NCBI GenBank assembly: GCA_027487865.1
Contig: JAIYCT010000003.1
Span: 124,001-188,000 of the forward strand
Origin: Microbacteriaceae bacterium
GTDB taxonomy: Bacteria; Actinomycetota; Actinomycetes; Actinomycetales; Microbacteriaceae
Reading direction: 5' to 3'
Length of the DNA stretch: 64,000 bases
The position numbers and the translations under genes were made by a program. Position 1 is the first letter of the stretch, and each line of letters begins with the position of its first letter. The notes below the pieces were generated by a model that saw only the letters and a list, made by a program, of their open reading frames with translations, was not told where the DNA came from and did no database searches. Positions 10,001-19,997 of this stretch are shown here, one piece after another.

Positions 10001-11077
10001 ACCCTATCGAATAAAAAGGGATGGGTCTTCAAGGGGGTGCATGAACGCTATTCTTTCGCTCTCCTGAGTCTTCAAATGGGAGTAAAGGGGGACATGGAGC
10101 TGGCTGGTCCAATCAGCTCTCCAGAAGGCTTCAAAGCACTCAAGGAGTACGCCAACACGTTCAGGAGTGAAGACGTTCTGTCTTGGAATGAGGCAGCTAG
10201 TTTCCCAAATTTGCAGAGCAAAGTTGCTGCAGAGATTTTTTCGAAAATGCGCTTGCAGCCGAGCATCAGAGCTTCAGCAAGGAGCGATTTGAGATTCGTA
10301 CCGGTCCAAGGAGACCTAAATCAGACTTCCGGAGCCTCTCTCTACTTTGCGGATGATCATTCGTCAGGTGACATGCCCGTGGTCAAGGGATCAACGTTTA
10401 ACATTTGGTCTCCGCAGGATGGTGATTTTGCAGGATCTGCTAACTCAGACACAGTTATTCCCGCGTTGCGATCGAAGTTCAGGCGAAAGTTGCCCTTGGC
10501 GCATGGCTACCCCTCTAATCCAGAGTGGCTTCCAATACTTAGCCCCAGGATCGCGTTCAGAGATATAACCAACCCAACTAACTCCAGAACCATGATTGTC
10601 TGCATGCAGCCTGCAGGAATGATCCTCCTAAATTCCGCACCCTATCTCATCAACCTAAATGGTGATGCACTGGCCGAAGCTTATCTTTTGGGCGTTCTTA
10701 GCTCCCTGCCGTTTGACTGGTACTCACGTTGCTTCGTTGAGCTGCACATGAATTTCTTCATTTTCAACTCTCTTCCAGTACCGAAATTCGATCCGGACAA
10801 CGCGGTTTGTCGTCGGGTTGCCCAAATCGCAGCTTTGCTTGCATCAGAGGACAAGCGCCTAGGAGGCTGGTTTGATTCAGCGTTGTCGATAAGCGAATCA
10901 CGCTTTGAGAGTTCGAACTTCGAACAGCTAACTGCCGAGCTCGACGGCTTGGTCTCAGCGCTCTACGAATTGACATCCGACCAACTGACCTACATTTTTG
11001 ACCATTTCCAACTCGGGTGGTCTGATTCGGGCCGTCTCGGAATCGCCCTTCAGGCCCTCAAGGAGACGAGAAAGTGA
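7040..11077 (+). CDS. Eco57I-type N6-adenine DNA methyltransferase (type II/IIG-like, PglX-like)
   Basis: ERKATGSYYTPSFIVDHLIERSVEPAL, SAM motif VADLAMGSAHFL, CIYGLDINSMAVELSRLAIWI, catalytic NPPW in FDALVGNPPWEEL. Confidence 0.85.
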   Translation: MSFVTSRLEANSKLGCKLKLNSTKQITWNVETQGQGVKGREIHFGHGPQPIQVAVAEAPSEPTRAVLKTLFAERKGNLNTLIVVVVHGDQASFFGPDADTEVMRQKASTTEAILNSILDQPSEVLAYQRATSIWRSKQTTDLVGFTNNGLFASHYIRSSVNHHPKWKATQEASLKIQNLRGLELITALGFEVTSRPSNTIVLSAKGQEHRAVAILLDHSESFESKSTRLQASPVEWSLAIAAEQGAPWVIAIKDSQIRLYPAKDGVGVGQKSQAETYFEIDLLTIDHDKTGLLNLIFSAEALAEDGTADDLLANSRKFASELGVRLRERVYESVVPLLATEVANQLRSKGHQLDSKGLQMSYELTLRILFRLLFQAYAEDRGLLPAGRNENFDKNSMKHWAQYLRDRDVDAPYGDASTIWFDLIQVWDAIDQGNPDMQIPAYNGGLFGSSPELHPEGALIRTLSIPDRVLAPALRALVIDDNTEDGVAGAVDFRSLSVREFGTIYEGLLESSLSVADQDLTVDSKGAWVPAKPGDQVLAAANEVYFHSASGERKATGSYYTPSFIVDHLIERSVEPALNKHLARVKSLINTGDQAGAYKLFFDFRVADLAMGSAHFLVAAIDKIETGMRSFLIQPGNHIEGVTAELIRLEAAARESLGKDEAAYAEIERHSLLRRQIARRCIYGLDINSMAVELSRLAIWIHTFVPGLPMSSLEHNLVCANSLTGIGSVDEGLNALIPERAKGHSTLFDDIVEQSLTQAKELLEDVAKADEADKKQAIKAAEVAKKARVAAAKSKLIFDLAIANRNGIISIGAALSDTALEELRANPGVQEFVEAVQPAHMPYLFPEVFLRDEPGFDALVGNPPWEELVYEEIKFWLARFPGLKGNPVSVQRNLMTEYRNQRNDLYAQMISERSSSEFMRKAISSGPFPGMETGHADLYKAFAWRFFELLRSGGFCSLVLPRSALAAKGLELWRRTVAERGRFSEVVTLSNKKGWVFKGVHERYSFALLSLQMGVKGDMELAGPISSPEGFKALKEYANTFRSEDVLSWNEAASFPNLQSKVAAEIFSKMRLQPSIRASARSDLRFVPVQGDLNQTSGASLYFADDHSSGDMPVVKGSTFNIWSPQDGDFAGSANSDTVIPALRSKFRRKLPLAHGYPSNPEWLPILSPRIAFRDITNPTNSRTMIVCMQPAGMILLNSAPYLINLNGDALAEAYLLGVLSSLPFDWYSRCFVELHMNFFIFNSLPVPKFDPDNAVCRRVAQIAALLASEDKRLGGWFDSALSISESRFESSNFEQLTAELDGLVSALYELTSDQLTYIFDHFQLGWSDSGRLGIALQALKETRK

Positions 11078-14000
11078 CTAACTATCAACCAACTTTCGCA
11101 ACTAATCGCCCAGGAAAAGGTGAGTCCGTTGAGGCTGAGGTCAATCGCCTCTTCAGATTTCTTCGAGAAAACCTCAAATCCACGCCAGAGGTTGCCATTG
11201 CGACTGCCTACATTAATCCTGCGGGATTCAACCTCTTAGCCGACGAGTTGGAGAAGGCTCCTCGCATTCGATTGCTACTTGGCGCAGAGCCAGACCAGCA
11301 ATTGATTCAAGCCAAAGTGCAAGCTGAAAAGGGTGTTGAGAAAAGACTCGCTGATGCAACTCTGTCTCATGAGGAGTGGCTAAGGCGTGAACGAGACCTT
11401 ACTGGATTCACGTTGGAGTCGCTGGCAGATGCAGAGCGCATGGTGGCCTGGCTACGTGAGGTTGACCCTGAAGGGAAGGCAAAGGTTGAGGTCAGACGCT
11501 TCACAAAAGGCTTCCTGCACGGCAAGGCTTACATTTCTTCTGCTCCTGGCATGGACGGGGTGCTTGCTGGATCCAGCAACATGACCTATGCCGGACTCAA
11601 GCTGAATGCTGAATTGAATCTTGGCTATCCGGCTGGAGATCAGCAAAACGGCAAGAAGGTTGTTGAGTGGTTTGAGGAGTATTGGGCACAGTCTGAGGAC
11701 TACGACCTTGCTGGGGTTTACGAGGCCATTTGGGCACCGCATTCCCCTTGGGATGTGTTCTTGAGAATGCTGCTGGAGCTGTATGGTTCGGTCTTGGACG
11801 AGGAGCGTCCAACAGCTGGCACATTCGACCTAGCTAGCTTCCAGTTAGATGGCATCGCGCGAATGAAGCGACTCTTGGAGACCAATGGCGGCGTGATAGT
11901 TGCAGATGAAGTTGGTCTTGGTAAGACCTTCCTTGCTGGTGAAGTTATTAGAGACGCGACAGATGAGCACAGACAACGGGTCCTAATCATTTGCCCTGCT
12001 GCCCTGAAGAGCAGCATGTGGGAGCCATTCCTGAGTAAATATGGGTTCCGACTAACAGATGTAATGTCCTATGCAGAAGTCCGAATCAAGATGGAGCCCG
12101 ACCACCCTGAACACAGGGCATTTGTGAACCAAGTTCGCGACTACGCGATGATCGTGGTTGATGAGGCTCACAATCTCCGTAACTCGGGAGCAGATCAATC
12201 TAAGGCGATTGATCGAGTGATTCTCGAGGGGAAGTATCCAAAGAAGGTTGTTCTGCTGACTGCAACCCCGGTCAACAATTCCCTTACGGATTTAGACACC
12301 CTCGTGCGTTACTTCATTCGCGATGACGCCCGTTTTGCAAACTTGGACATACCGAGCATCCGCAAGTACATTCGCCGCGCTCAGGACATGGATCCAGAGA
12401 ACCTGTCTCCTGAACACCTATTCCAGCTAATGGATCAGGTGGCTGTCAGGCGCACAAGGAAGTTCGTGAAGGAGTTCTATCCAAACGATTCCATTAAGAA
12501 TCCAAAGGGTGAATTGGTTCCGATCAAGTTCCCAACTCCAAGGGTTCGGAGAATCGACTACGACCTAAACGATGCCGCAGAGGCTTTAGTTTCTGCGGTC
12601 TTAACTGCCCTGACAATTGATGAAAAAGATGACTTGTTTTCTGCTTACACATCGGCCAAGGCGGACCCAGATCGACTGATGCTCGCTAGGTACACTCCTA
12701 GCCGTTATCTAAGAACTTCCGGCGGTGTGGAGAGAATTCAAATTCAAAACGCTGGGCTATTGCGCAGCGCTTTACTCAAGAGACTTGAGAGCTCCGCTAG
12801 GGCTTTGAGTTTCACGATCCAGACCTTGATCTCCTCCCACAGCAAGTTCATTCAGGCCATTGAAGCTGGCTACGTGCTCGAAGGAGAAGCACTTCGCGAA
12901 TGGGTTTCTTCAGACTCAGACGATCTGGAAGAGGCTCTTGCAGAGCTAGACGAGAAGGCTTTGCAAAAAGCACGTCCTGTAGCGGACTACTTCATCGACG
13001 CCCTCCTTGCCGATGCTAAGTCAGATTTGGAGTTACTGACTTCGCTATCTAAGTTGGCAGACACTGCGCTGCTTCTGGAAGACCCTAAGTTCGTTGCCCT
13101 CGCTCAACAGCTAGAGAACCTCGCTAAGCAGTCGAGGAAGCCACATCCATCAGGAGTGAGCCAAGGCGACCGTCGTAAGGTGATCGTTTTCTCCACATAC
13201 TCGGACACTGTTATTGATGTGCACGAGAGGTTGGAGAAGCTAATGACCCTTCAGCCAGAAGGGGCGATCGTTGACTACAAGGGAAGGATCGCCGAACCGC
13301 AATTTGGTTCTTATAAGTCTGTCCATAAGGCTGGTAAATCTGGTGGTGTCGATCAAGGGGGACGCGCCAACGTTATCGAGGGCTTCTCACCTAAAACCGC
13401 AAGTCGATTCAACGATGCGGGAGAGCCAACTGGTGAAGATAACTACGACATTCTGGTAACCACAGACGTCCTCGCGGAAGGTGTTAACCTCCAACAGTCT
13501 GGTCAGATCATTAACTATGACCTGCCGTGGAACCCCATGAGGATCGTTCAGCGTCATGGACGTGTTGATCGCCTCTTTAGCGAGCATGATGAAGTGCATC
13601 TAGGATTGTTTTTCCCCGCAAAGCACCTAGATGAAATGCTGGGACTTCAGAAGACTTTGGAGCGTAAGCTCGCTCAAGCTGAGGCGGCTATCGGTGCTGC
13701 CAACGTGCTGCCAGACCGCGATGGATCTTTGGATGTGATCTACCATGATCCGGCAAACATCGAGCGCGAGTTTGAAGATCTTCTTGATCGCGGAGGAGTC
13801 GGATCGGCCATTTCGGGAGAAGAGTTCCGAAGGAGGCTTTTCAAGGAACTCAATGACTTCAAACTTCTAAGAGACCAAGTTAGCCACCTTCCTTACGGGG
13901 CTGGCAGCGGATTTGTAAATCCTCGAGCTAAGAGCAACGGTTATGTATTCTGCGTGAAAATCGCCGGACACCCAGACCCCTGGTTTAGGTTCGTAAAAAC

Positions 14001-14544
14001 TAATCAAGATTGGTCAATTTCCGAACTCGATGGCAAGCCGATGATTCAAGACGAGCATTTGTTCAGTTTGACGATGGCTGACCCAAGGTCCAAAGACTTA
14101 CCAAGAGAGGTATCCGACGCGGCATTCGCCGGAGCCTTCCCTGCTTGGCAGGTCGCCCAGGCGTCAGTGCATGAGACATGGAAAAAGCTGACGGATCCTA
14201 TCAACCTCCAAGCAGAACCCCCTAAGGCCTTCCAGGATGCTGCGAGTTTTGTTCGGCAAAAAGGCGGGGAACTTGGGCCAGAGCTGCAAGCGCTAACGAT
14301 CATGAGATTGCGGAGCGTACCAAGTCGCAGGGTCTCAAACGGAATGCGAGCACTTTTGAACCAGGGCCTGAGTGATTCAGATTTGCTTTCCGAAATCGTT
14401 AAACTGCTGGACTTTGAAGGAGTACAGCCCGCGCCTGAGCCAAAGCCGCTGCCGGAAGTAAACCTTTCCGAGGTGAGGCTAATCGCATGGATGGCTGTCG
14501 CGAAAGAGGATGCGGTCAGAATTCAAGAGATGGGGTCGCAATAG
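11074..14544 (+). CDS. PLD-domain (HKD)-SNF2 family helicase fusion
   Basis: N-terminal FLHGKAYISSAPGMDGVLAGSSNMTYAGL (HxK and GSSN of PLD); Walker A ADEVGLGKTFLAGEV, VVDEAHNLRN, LLTATPVNNS, motif V/VI TTDVLAEGVNLQQSGQIINYDLPWNPMRIVQRHGRVDRL. Overlaps the methylase gene by 4 nt. Confidence 0.88.
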   Translation: MTNYQPTFATNRPGKGESVEAEVNRLFRFLRENLKSTPEVAIATAYINPAGFNLLADELEKAPRIRLLLGAEPDQQLIQAKVQAEKGVEKRLADATLSHEEWLRRERDLTGFTLESLADAERMVAWLREVDPEGKAKVEVRRFTKGFLHGKAYISSAPGMDGVLAGSSNMTYAGLKLNAELNLGYPAGDQQNGKKVVEWFEEYWAQSEDYDLAGVYEAIWAPHSPWDVFLRMLLELYGSVLDEERPTAGTFDLASFQLDGIARMKRLLETNGGVIVADEVGLGKTFLAGEVIRDATDEHRQRVLIICPAALKSSMWEPFLSKYGFRLTDVMSYAEVRIKMEPDHPEHRAFVNQVRDYAMIVVDEAHNLRNSGADQSKAIDRVILEGKYPKKVVLLTATPVNNSLTDLDTLVRYFIRDDARFANLDIPSIRKYIRRAQDMDPENLSPEHLFQLMDQVAVRRTRKFVKEFYPNDSIKNPKGELVPIKFPTPRVRRIDYDLNDAAEALVSAVLTALTIDEKDDLFSAYTSAKADPDRLMLARYTPSRYLRTSGGVERIQIQNAGLLRSALLKRLESSARALSFTIQTLISSHSKFIQAIEAGYVLEGEALREWVSSDSDDLEEALAELDEKALQKARPVADYFIDALLADAKSDLELLTSLSKLADTALLLEDPKFVALAQQLENLAKQSRKPHPSGVSQGDRRKVIVFSTYSDTVIDVHERLEKLMTLQPEGAIVDYKGRIAEPQFGSYKSVHKAGKSGGVDQGGRANVIEGFSPKTASRFNDAGEPTGEDNYDILVTTDVLAEGVNLQQSGQIINYDLPWNPMRIVQRHGRVDRLFSEHDEVHLGLFFPAKHLDEMLGLQKTLERKLAQAEAAIGAANVLPDRDGSLDVIYHDPANIEREFEDLLDRGGVGSAISGEEFRRRLFKELNDFKLLRDQVSHLPYGAGSGFVNPRAKSNGYVFCVKIAGHPDPWFRFVKTNQDWSISELDGKPMIQDEHLFSLTMADPRSKDLPREVSDAAFAGAFPAWQVAQASVHETWKKLTDPINLQAEPPKAFQDAASFVRQKGGELGPELQALTIMRLRSVPSRRVSNGMRALLNQGLSDSDLLSEIVKLLDFEGVQPAPEPKPLPEVNLSEVRLIAWMAVAKEDAVRIQEMGSQ

Positions 14545-14593
14545 TCTGAGAGGCAAAGTACCAGACTGCAGACGAACGCACTAGAAGAACTAG

Positions 14594-14962
14594 TTACTCC
14601 GCGCAGTAAATAGTCTGATCCCCAAAACCAATAAACAATGCATCTAGCGTCTGCACCATGGCATCGCCATCGCTGTCTGCGATGTTCTGGTTTAGGTAAC
14701 TGGCAAGAGCGCTAATGCTGGCAGCCCACTGGGCCTTCTCGCCCTTAGAACCTTCGGACGCAGCGGTTAGATCTGCTGCAGCCTTAGTGAATACCTCACT
14801 TGCGGATTCTGGGGTGGCCTCTGGGTCGTCAAAGGTGAACATCATTGAGTCAATTGCCCCACCAATTAGGTCACAGCTTTCGGCATCGGTCATTGAAGGA
14901 CCTGTTGCACAGCCGGCAAGTAGTGCAAGAGAAGACAGTGCTGCGATGTATTTGATGTTCAT
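14594..14962 (-). CDS. Small putative lipoprotein
   Basis: MNIKYIAALSSLALLAGCATGPS: signal peptide with LAGC lipobox. Confidence 0.65.
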   Translation of the reverse strand: MNIKYIAALSSLALLAGCATGPSMTDAESCDLIGGAIDSMMFTFDDPEATPESASEVFTKAAADLTAASEGSKGEKAQWAASISALASYLNQNIADSDGDAMVQTLDALFIGFGDQTIYCAE

Positions 14963-15012
14963 AGCGACCTTAGTTAGATAGGGGTAATGCTAGCGAGATA
15001 GGGCTTTGGTGA

Positions 15013-17301
15013 CTAGCCAAATAGTTCAGGCAGGGTGTTAGCCCAACCCTTGCGAACCTCGTTCAGTTCAAAGCTTGCTAGGTCCTTGATCTCGATTGAT
15101 CCAGAAGCTTTGTCGGTAACACCAATTCGCAGCACCGAAACTCCACGTGCTTCGCAGAGTGCTTGGAACTTGACGTCATCCTCACGACCAACGCTCACAA
15201 TCACTCGAGCCTGAGACTCGGAGAACAGCGCTGCGGTTAGGTCTAGGTTGTCGCGCTCAAGAACTTCATCGAGCCAGATTCTTGCTCCAACGTTAAAGCG
15301 CAATGCGGCTTCAACAATGGCGATTGCAATCCCACCCTCGGAGATATCGTGGGCTGCTTCGATCATGCCCTGGATAGCTGCACCGTGAATAAGGTCAGCA
15401 AGCTTCCTCTCGCTTGCTAGGTCAACAACCGGTGGCTTACCACCAAGGTGCTGGTGGATGGTCTCAGCCCAGGCTGAGCCATCTAGCTCATCTTTGGTGG
15501 CTCCTAGCAGGTAGATGTTGTTGCCATCGTCTTGCCAACCGGAAGGTATGCGTCTTGCAACGTTGTCGATAACACCTAGAACTCCAACCACCGGGGTTGG
15601 GTAGATGGCAACGTCACCGGTTTGGTTATAGAACGAAACGTTTCCACCGGTGACCGGGATGCCTAGCTCCATGCAGGCATCCGCTAGACCTGCGGTGGCC
15701 TCTTTGAACTGCCACATAACCTCTGGGTTCTCCGGGCTTCCAAAGTTCAGGCAGTTGGTTACTGCCTTTGGCTTTGCTCCGGTTACTGCGACATTTCTGT
15801 ATGCCTCAGCGAGTGCTAGCTGTGCTCCGTGATATGGATCTAGCTGGCAGTACTTGCCATTAGCGTCGGTTGCCAGGGTGATGCCGAGGCCGGTTTCTTC
15901 GCTGACGCGAATCATGCCGGCATCATCTGGCATAGAGAGTGCTGTATTACCCATGACGTAGCGGTCATACTGCGCGGTGATCCAAGACTTGTCAGCCTGG
16001 TTAGGGCTGGTTACGATCGCCAAGATTTGCTTTGCAAGCTCTGTAGGTTCTTTTGCCCTTGGGAGAGAGCTTGAGCTGTTGACGTTAAGTGCGTCTTGAT
16101 ACTTTGGGTACTCGACTGGGCGGTGGTAGACAGGTCCGTCGTGAGCCACGGTTCTTGGTGGCACGTTAACGATCTCTTGCTCGCCCCAGTTGATGTACAG
16201 GCGGTCTTCGTCGATTACCTCACCGAGTACTGAGTACTCCACTTCCCACTTGGTAACAATCTCTTCGAAAGCCAATAGGTCCTTGGTTGGAACAATCGCC
16301 ATCATGCGCTCTTGAGACTCACTCATCAGAATCTCTTCTGGGGTTAGCGAGTCATCTCTTAGTAGCACGTTCTGAAGCTGAACCTTCATGCCCTTGCCTC
16401 CGTTGGAGGCAAGCTCTGAGGTGGCGCAGGAAATACCTGCTCCACCTAGGTCTTGAATACCTGCAACTACGCCTGCGTAGAAAAGCTCAAGGCAGCACTC
16501 GATTAGTACCTTCTCGGCAAATGGGTCACCAACCTGAACCGCTGGGCGCTTGGTGGGTCCGGTTGAGTCAAAGGTTTCTGAGGCTAGAACGCTAACGCCA
16601 CCAATACCATCGCCACCGGTCCTGGCGCCAAACAGGATTACTAGGTCGCCTGGGTTTGATGCCTTAGCAAGCTTTAGGTCTTCGTGCTTCATGACGCCAA
16701 CGGCTAGTGCGTTGACTAGTGGGTTGCCCTGGTAGACCTTGTCAAAGACAGTCTCGCCGCCAATGTTTGGAAGGCCTAGGCAGTTGCCGTAGAAAGAGAT
16801 GCCTGAGGTGACACCGTGAACCACACGTGCGGTGTCAGGGTCACTCGGTGCACCAAAACGTAGCTGGTCCATAACTGCAATTGGTCTTGCACCCATGGTC
16901 AAGATGTCGCGGACGATACCGCCGACGCCGGTTGCTGCGCCCTGGAAAGGTTCGATGTAGCTTGGGTGGTTGTGGCTCTCCACCTTGAAGGTGACAGCTA
17001 GGCCTTCGCCGATGTCGACCACACCTGCGTTTTCACCCATGCCGACCATGAGGTCTTTTTTCATCTCAGGGGTGACCTTCTCGCCAAACTGGCGAAGGTA
17101 GATCTTGGAGGACTTGTAGCTGCAGTGCTCGGACCACATAACCGAATACATCGCAAGCTCTGAGGAGGTTGGACGTCTGCCGAGAATGGTTTTGATCTCT
17201 TGGTACTCGTCTTGCTTGAGGCCGAGTTCTTTCCAAGGTTGTTCTTTATCTTTTGCGATTGCGTCTGAGACGGTGTCGACGATGGTAGGTCTTTTACTCA
17301 T
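15013..17301 (-). CDS. purL: Phosphoribosylformylglycinamidine synthase subunit PurL
   Basis: Full-length PurL-like sequence ([37 protein letters not shown]), adjacent to purQ and purS. Confidence 0.97.
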   Translation of the reverse strand: MSKRPTIVDTVSDAIAKDKEQPWKELGLKQDEYQEIKTILGRRPTSSELAMYSVMWSEHCSYKSSKIYLRQFGEKVTPEMKKDLMVGMGENAGVVDIGEGLAVTFKVESHNHPSYIEPFQGAATGVGGIVRDILTMGARPIAVMDQLRFGAPSDPDTARVVHGVTSGISFYGNCLGLPNIGGETVFDKVYQGNPLVNALAVGVMKHEDLKLAKASNPGDLVILFGARTGGDGIGGVSVLASETFDSTGPTKRPAVQVGDPFAEKVLIECCLELFYAGVVAGIQDLGGAGISCATSELASNGGKGMKVQLQNVLLRDDSLTPEEILMSESQERMMAIVPTKDLLAFEEIVTKWEVEYSVLGEVIDEDRLYINWGEQEIVNVPPRTVAHDGPVYHRPVEYPKYQDALNVNSSSSLPRAKEPTELAKQILAIVTSPNQADKSWITAQYDRYVMGNTALSMPDDAGMIRVSEETGLGITLATDANGKYCQLDPYHGAQLALAEAYRNVAVTGAKPKAVTNCLNFGSPENPEVMWQFKEATAGLADACMELGIPVTGGNVSFYNQTGDVAIYPTPVVGVLGVIDNVARRIPSGWQDDGNNIYLLGATKDELDGSAWAETIHQHLGGKPPVVDLASERKLADLIHGAAIQGMIEAAHDISEGGIAIAIVEAALRFNVGARIWLDEVLERDNLDLTAALFSESQARVIVSVGREDDVKFQALCEARGVSVLRIGVTDKASGSIEIKDLASFELNEVRKGWANTLPELFG

Positions 17302-17996
17302 CAGCTATTCACCAGAGCCTTCAAAACCGACTGGAAGAACCTAAGTCCATCAACACCTGATCTGGTAGCGATGTCGGTGTCAGGTCCAAAGCCAGCTTCG
17401 GTGGCGTGCTCTGGGTGAGGCATAAGTCCAACCACATTGCCACGCTCATTGGTAAGACCTGCAATGTCATTCATTGAGCCATTTGGGTTTACGTCTAGGT
17501 AGCGGAAGACTACGCGGTTCTCGGCTTCCAGCATCTTTAGGGTCTCAGCACTTGCGATGTAGCCACCCTCTGCGTTTTTGAGCGGAATGGTGATTTCTTC
17601 ATCCTGCTCGAACAGGTTGGTCCAGGCGGTGCTCGTGTTCTCAACCCTGATGCGTTGGTCTCTGCAAATAAAGTGCTGGTGTTCGTTGCGAATCAATCCA
17701 CCTGGTAGCAGGCGAGATTCAACAAGGATCTGGAAGCCATTGCAAATGCCTAGAACAGGTAGTCCTTGGGCAGCAAGTCTTACTACCTCTTGGGTTGCAG
17801 GGGCTTGAGCGGCAATTGCTCCGCAACGTAGGTAGTCACCGTAGGAGAACCCTCCCGGCAGTACTACGGCGTCAACCTTTTTAATGTCGCTGTCTGCGTG
17901 CCAAAGTGGAACCGGTGTTCCACCGGCTAGTCGAATAGCGCGCTGTGCATCCCGGTCATCCAATGTTCCCGGGTACGTGATTACGCCAATCTTCAT
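17301..17996 (-). CDS. purQ: Phosphoribosylformylglycinamidine synthase subunit PurQ
   Basis: Class I glutamine amidotransferase: [38 protein letters not shown]. Confidence 0.97.
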   Translation of the reverse strand: MKIGVITYPGTLDDRDAQRAIRLAGGTPVPLWHADSDIKKVDAVVLPGGFSYGDYLRCGAIAAQAPATQEVVRLAAQGLPVLGICNGFQILVESRLLPGGLIRNEHQHFICRDQRIRVENTSTAWTNLFEQDEEITIPLKNAEGGYIASAETLKMLEAENRVVFRYLDVNPNGSMNDIAGLTNERGNVVGLMPHPEHATEAGFGPDTDIATRSGVDGLRFFQSVLKALVNS

Positions 17997-18244
17997 TAGT
18001 CCTCTTTGGTGATTGCAACGACGTCTTCAATGACGTCGTTGGAGAGGAAAGAGGCTGCGACGCTCTTAGCGTCATCTAGGTCTGATTGAGTAATTGGGCG
18101 ATCGAAGTGCAGCTCGATGCGCTTACCAATTCTTACGTTCACGATGTCGTTGTGGCCTGAGCGCTTTAGTGCGTTTGCTACTGCCTTGCCTGGAGGGTCA
18201 AGTAGATCTTGCTTTGGCATGATCTCAACAATGATTTTTGGCAC
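17996..18244 (-). CDS. purS: Phosphoribosylformylglycinamidine synthase subunit PurS
   Basis: 82-aa PurS-like protein, one-base overlap with purQ. Confidence 0.93.
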   Translation of the reverse strand: MPKIIVEIMPKQDLLDPPGKAVANALKRSGHNDIVNVRIGKRIELHFDRPITQSDLDDAKSVAASFLSNDVIEDVVAITKED

Positions 18245-18436
18245 TTTTCCCCTTCGGTTGGCAGGAGGTCCTGTTTCGGGATGGATATTTGGCTCGCGAC
18301 ACTGCGGAATGTCAATAGTTTACTGGGCTGACAGACGCTTCCGCACAGCCACTCGGGAAGCGAAGTTATCCACATTTAGAGCAGCTCAATGACCGCTCAC
18401 CTTGGTCCTTGCTAGCTTTGAAGTTCAAAACTAAAT

Positions 18437-18453
18437 CTAGTCAAAATGACTAG
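18437..18453. promoter_or_regulatory. Candidate autoregulatory operator of Phd/VapC-like module
   Basis: CTAGTCA-AAA-TGACTAG perfect inverted repeat 20-30 nt upstream of the antitoxin start. Confidence 0.6.
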
Positions 18454-18472
18454 TTTGTTGTAGCATTTGAGA

Positions 18473-18733
18473 ATGGCAGGAACAATGAGCGTTACCGAGG
18501 CAAAGGCCGTACTCTCACTTTTGGTTGAGGATGCAATCCGAGGTGAAGAGACAATAATCACAAAGTACGGTAAGCCGGTAGCAAAGATCGTGCCCATTGA
18601 GAAACCAAAAATCATCTTCGGCCTCCTCGAGGGAAAGCTTGAAGGCTGGGATGACGTTGATTTTGACGACAACTCCCACATGGATGAGGCTTGGGATAGC
18701 TGGCGTAAAAAGCTCGAGAGGCTTGGCGAGTGA
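18473..18733 (+). CDS. Phd/YefM-family antitoxin
   Basis: MSVTEAKAVLSLLVEDAIRGEETIITKYGKPVAKIVPIEKP. ATG 18485 is an alternative start (AGGA upstream); the listed 18467 is a TTG. Confidence 0.85.
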   Translation: MAGTMSVTEAKAVLSLLVEDAIRGEETIITKYGKPVAKIVPIEKPKIIFGLLEGKLEGWDDVDFDDNSHMDEAWDSWRKKLERLGE

Positions 18734-19113
18734 GGCTTCTTCTCGATACCAACGTTTTGACCTGGATACACCAAAAGCCCAATCGCATTGGCAAGGCAAC
18801 TAAATCCAAACTCTCTACCGCTCACACCATTTACTTTTCCCCGCTGAGTGTCTTTGAGTGGTCTCAGAAGGATGACGACCTTCAGGTCAACACCAAGAAA
18901 TTGGTTGAGGCAACTAGGTCTCTGGACTTCTTAGAACTTCCGCTAACCGTTGAAGCAGTTTTGGAAGCGAATCGTTTTGGCTCACTTCGACAAAGTGATC
19001 CATTGGACCTGCTTCTACTTGCCCAGGCAGCATCCGAACGCATGGAGTTTCTCACCTCGGATATGAGGATTTTGAGTTTGGGATTTGATTTTGTTTCGGA
19101 CTCAACGCTTTAG
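18730..19113 (+). CDS. PIN-domain toxin (VapC-like)
   Basis: MRLLLDTNVLTWI.., DPLDLLLLAQAASERMEFLTSD; overlaps antitoxin by 4 nt. Confidence 0.88.
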   Translation: MRLLLDTNVLTWIHQKPNRIGKATKSKLSTAHTIYFSPLSVFEWSQKDDDLQVNTKKLVEATRSLDFLELPLTVEAVLEANRFGSLRQSDPLDLLLLAQAASERMEFLTSDMRILSLGFDFVSDSTL

Positions 19114-19997
19114 CGCGAGTTCCTGCTTGAATATCCGGCCACAGTCTCCAGTACCAACAGCGCAGCTAGCCTGACGGTTCGACCATCTTCGCTATCTTTC
19201 GAGGCGTCGATTTCGGTGATATCGATTCCTCGAACTAGCTCATGGCTTGCCAGGATTCTGGTTGCTTGGCGCAACTCAAAAGCAGACAGTCCGCCAGGGG
19301 CTGCTGCCGGGCAGGCAGGAACTACGCTTCGGTCACAAACATCGACATCTAAGTCAACGTGAATCGCGCCTTCGGCGCTACCGGCAACAGTCAGGGCGAT
19401 GTTGCAGGCTTCTTTGATGCCGATCTCGGCAACCATCTCTCTTGAGATAACTGTTATTCCGAGATCGCTTGCTAGCTGGGCGTAGCTTGCGGAGTTTGAG
19501 AAGTCGTTAATGCCAATCTGCACGATTCGCTTTGGGTCCAGGCCGGCTTCGATGAGCCTTCTGACTGGAGAGCCATTAGAAATGCCATCTCTTAGGTCGT
19601 GGTGGGCATCGAGAGTGATTAGTCCTGCCGCTGCTAGGTCATCACCAAAAACACCTAGACCAACCGCATAGGTAATTGAGTTATCGCCTCCAAGGGCAAT
19701 GGTTAGTTTATTGCCTGCTGCCTGGATTGCTTTTGTGGTCTTGGCTTCGTTGTTGTCTGGGTCTTCGATTGCACCTAGGTCCTCGATGCTGAGGCTAGAG
19801 AGGTCTTTACCGGTTGAGTAGCTGTAGGTGCTGTATCGAAGCAGTGCTTCGCGAATCGCTTTTGGAGTCAGGTGAGCATTGGTTGGAGAGATTGAAGTCT
19901 TGGATGCTGGAACGTCTATTAGCCCGATTGGGGAGCTTGCGCTCCCAATAAGGGATGCAGCTCTTGGCCACTTTGCATCTTCAGCCATTGTGACCAA
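19110..19997 (-). CDS. hutG: Formimidoylglutamase / arginase-family ureohydrolase
   Basis: ALGGDNSITYAVG, TLDAHHDLRD, HVDLDVDVCDRSVVPACPAAAPGGL; next to hutU/I/H. Confidence 0.85.
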   Translation of the reverse strand: MVTMAEDAKWPRAASLIGSASSPIGLIDVPASKTSISPTNAHLTPKAIREALLRYSTYSYSTGKDLSSLSIEDLGAIEDPDNNEAKTTKAIQAAGNKLTIALGGDNSITYAVGLGVFGDDLAAAGLITLDAHHDLRDGISNGSPVRRLIEAGLDPKRIVQIGINDFSNSASYAQLASDLGITVISREMVAEIGIKEACNIALTVAGSAEGAIHVDLDVDVCDRSVVPACPAAAPGGLSAFELRQATRILASHELVRGIDITEIDASKDSEDGRTVRLAALLVLETVAGYSSRNSR

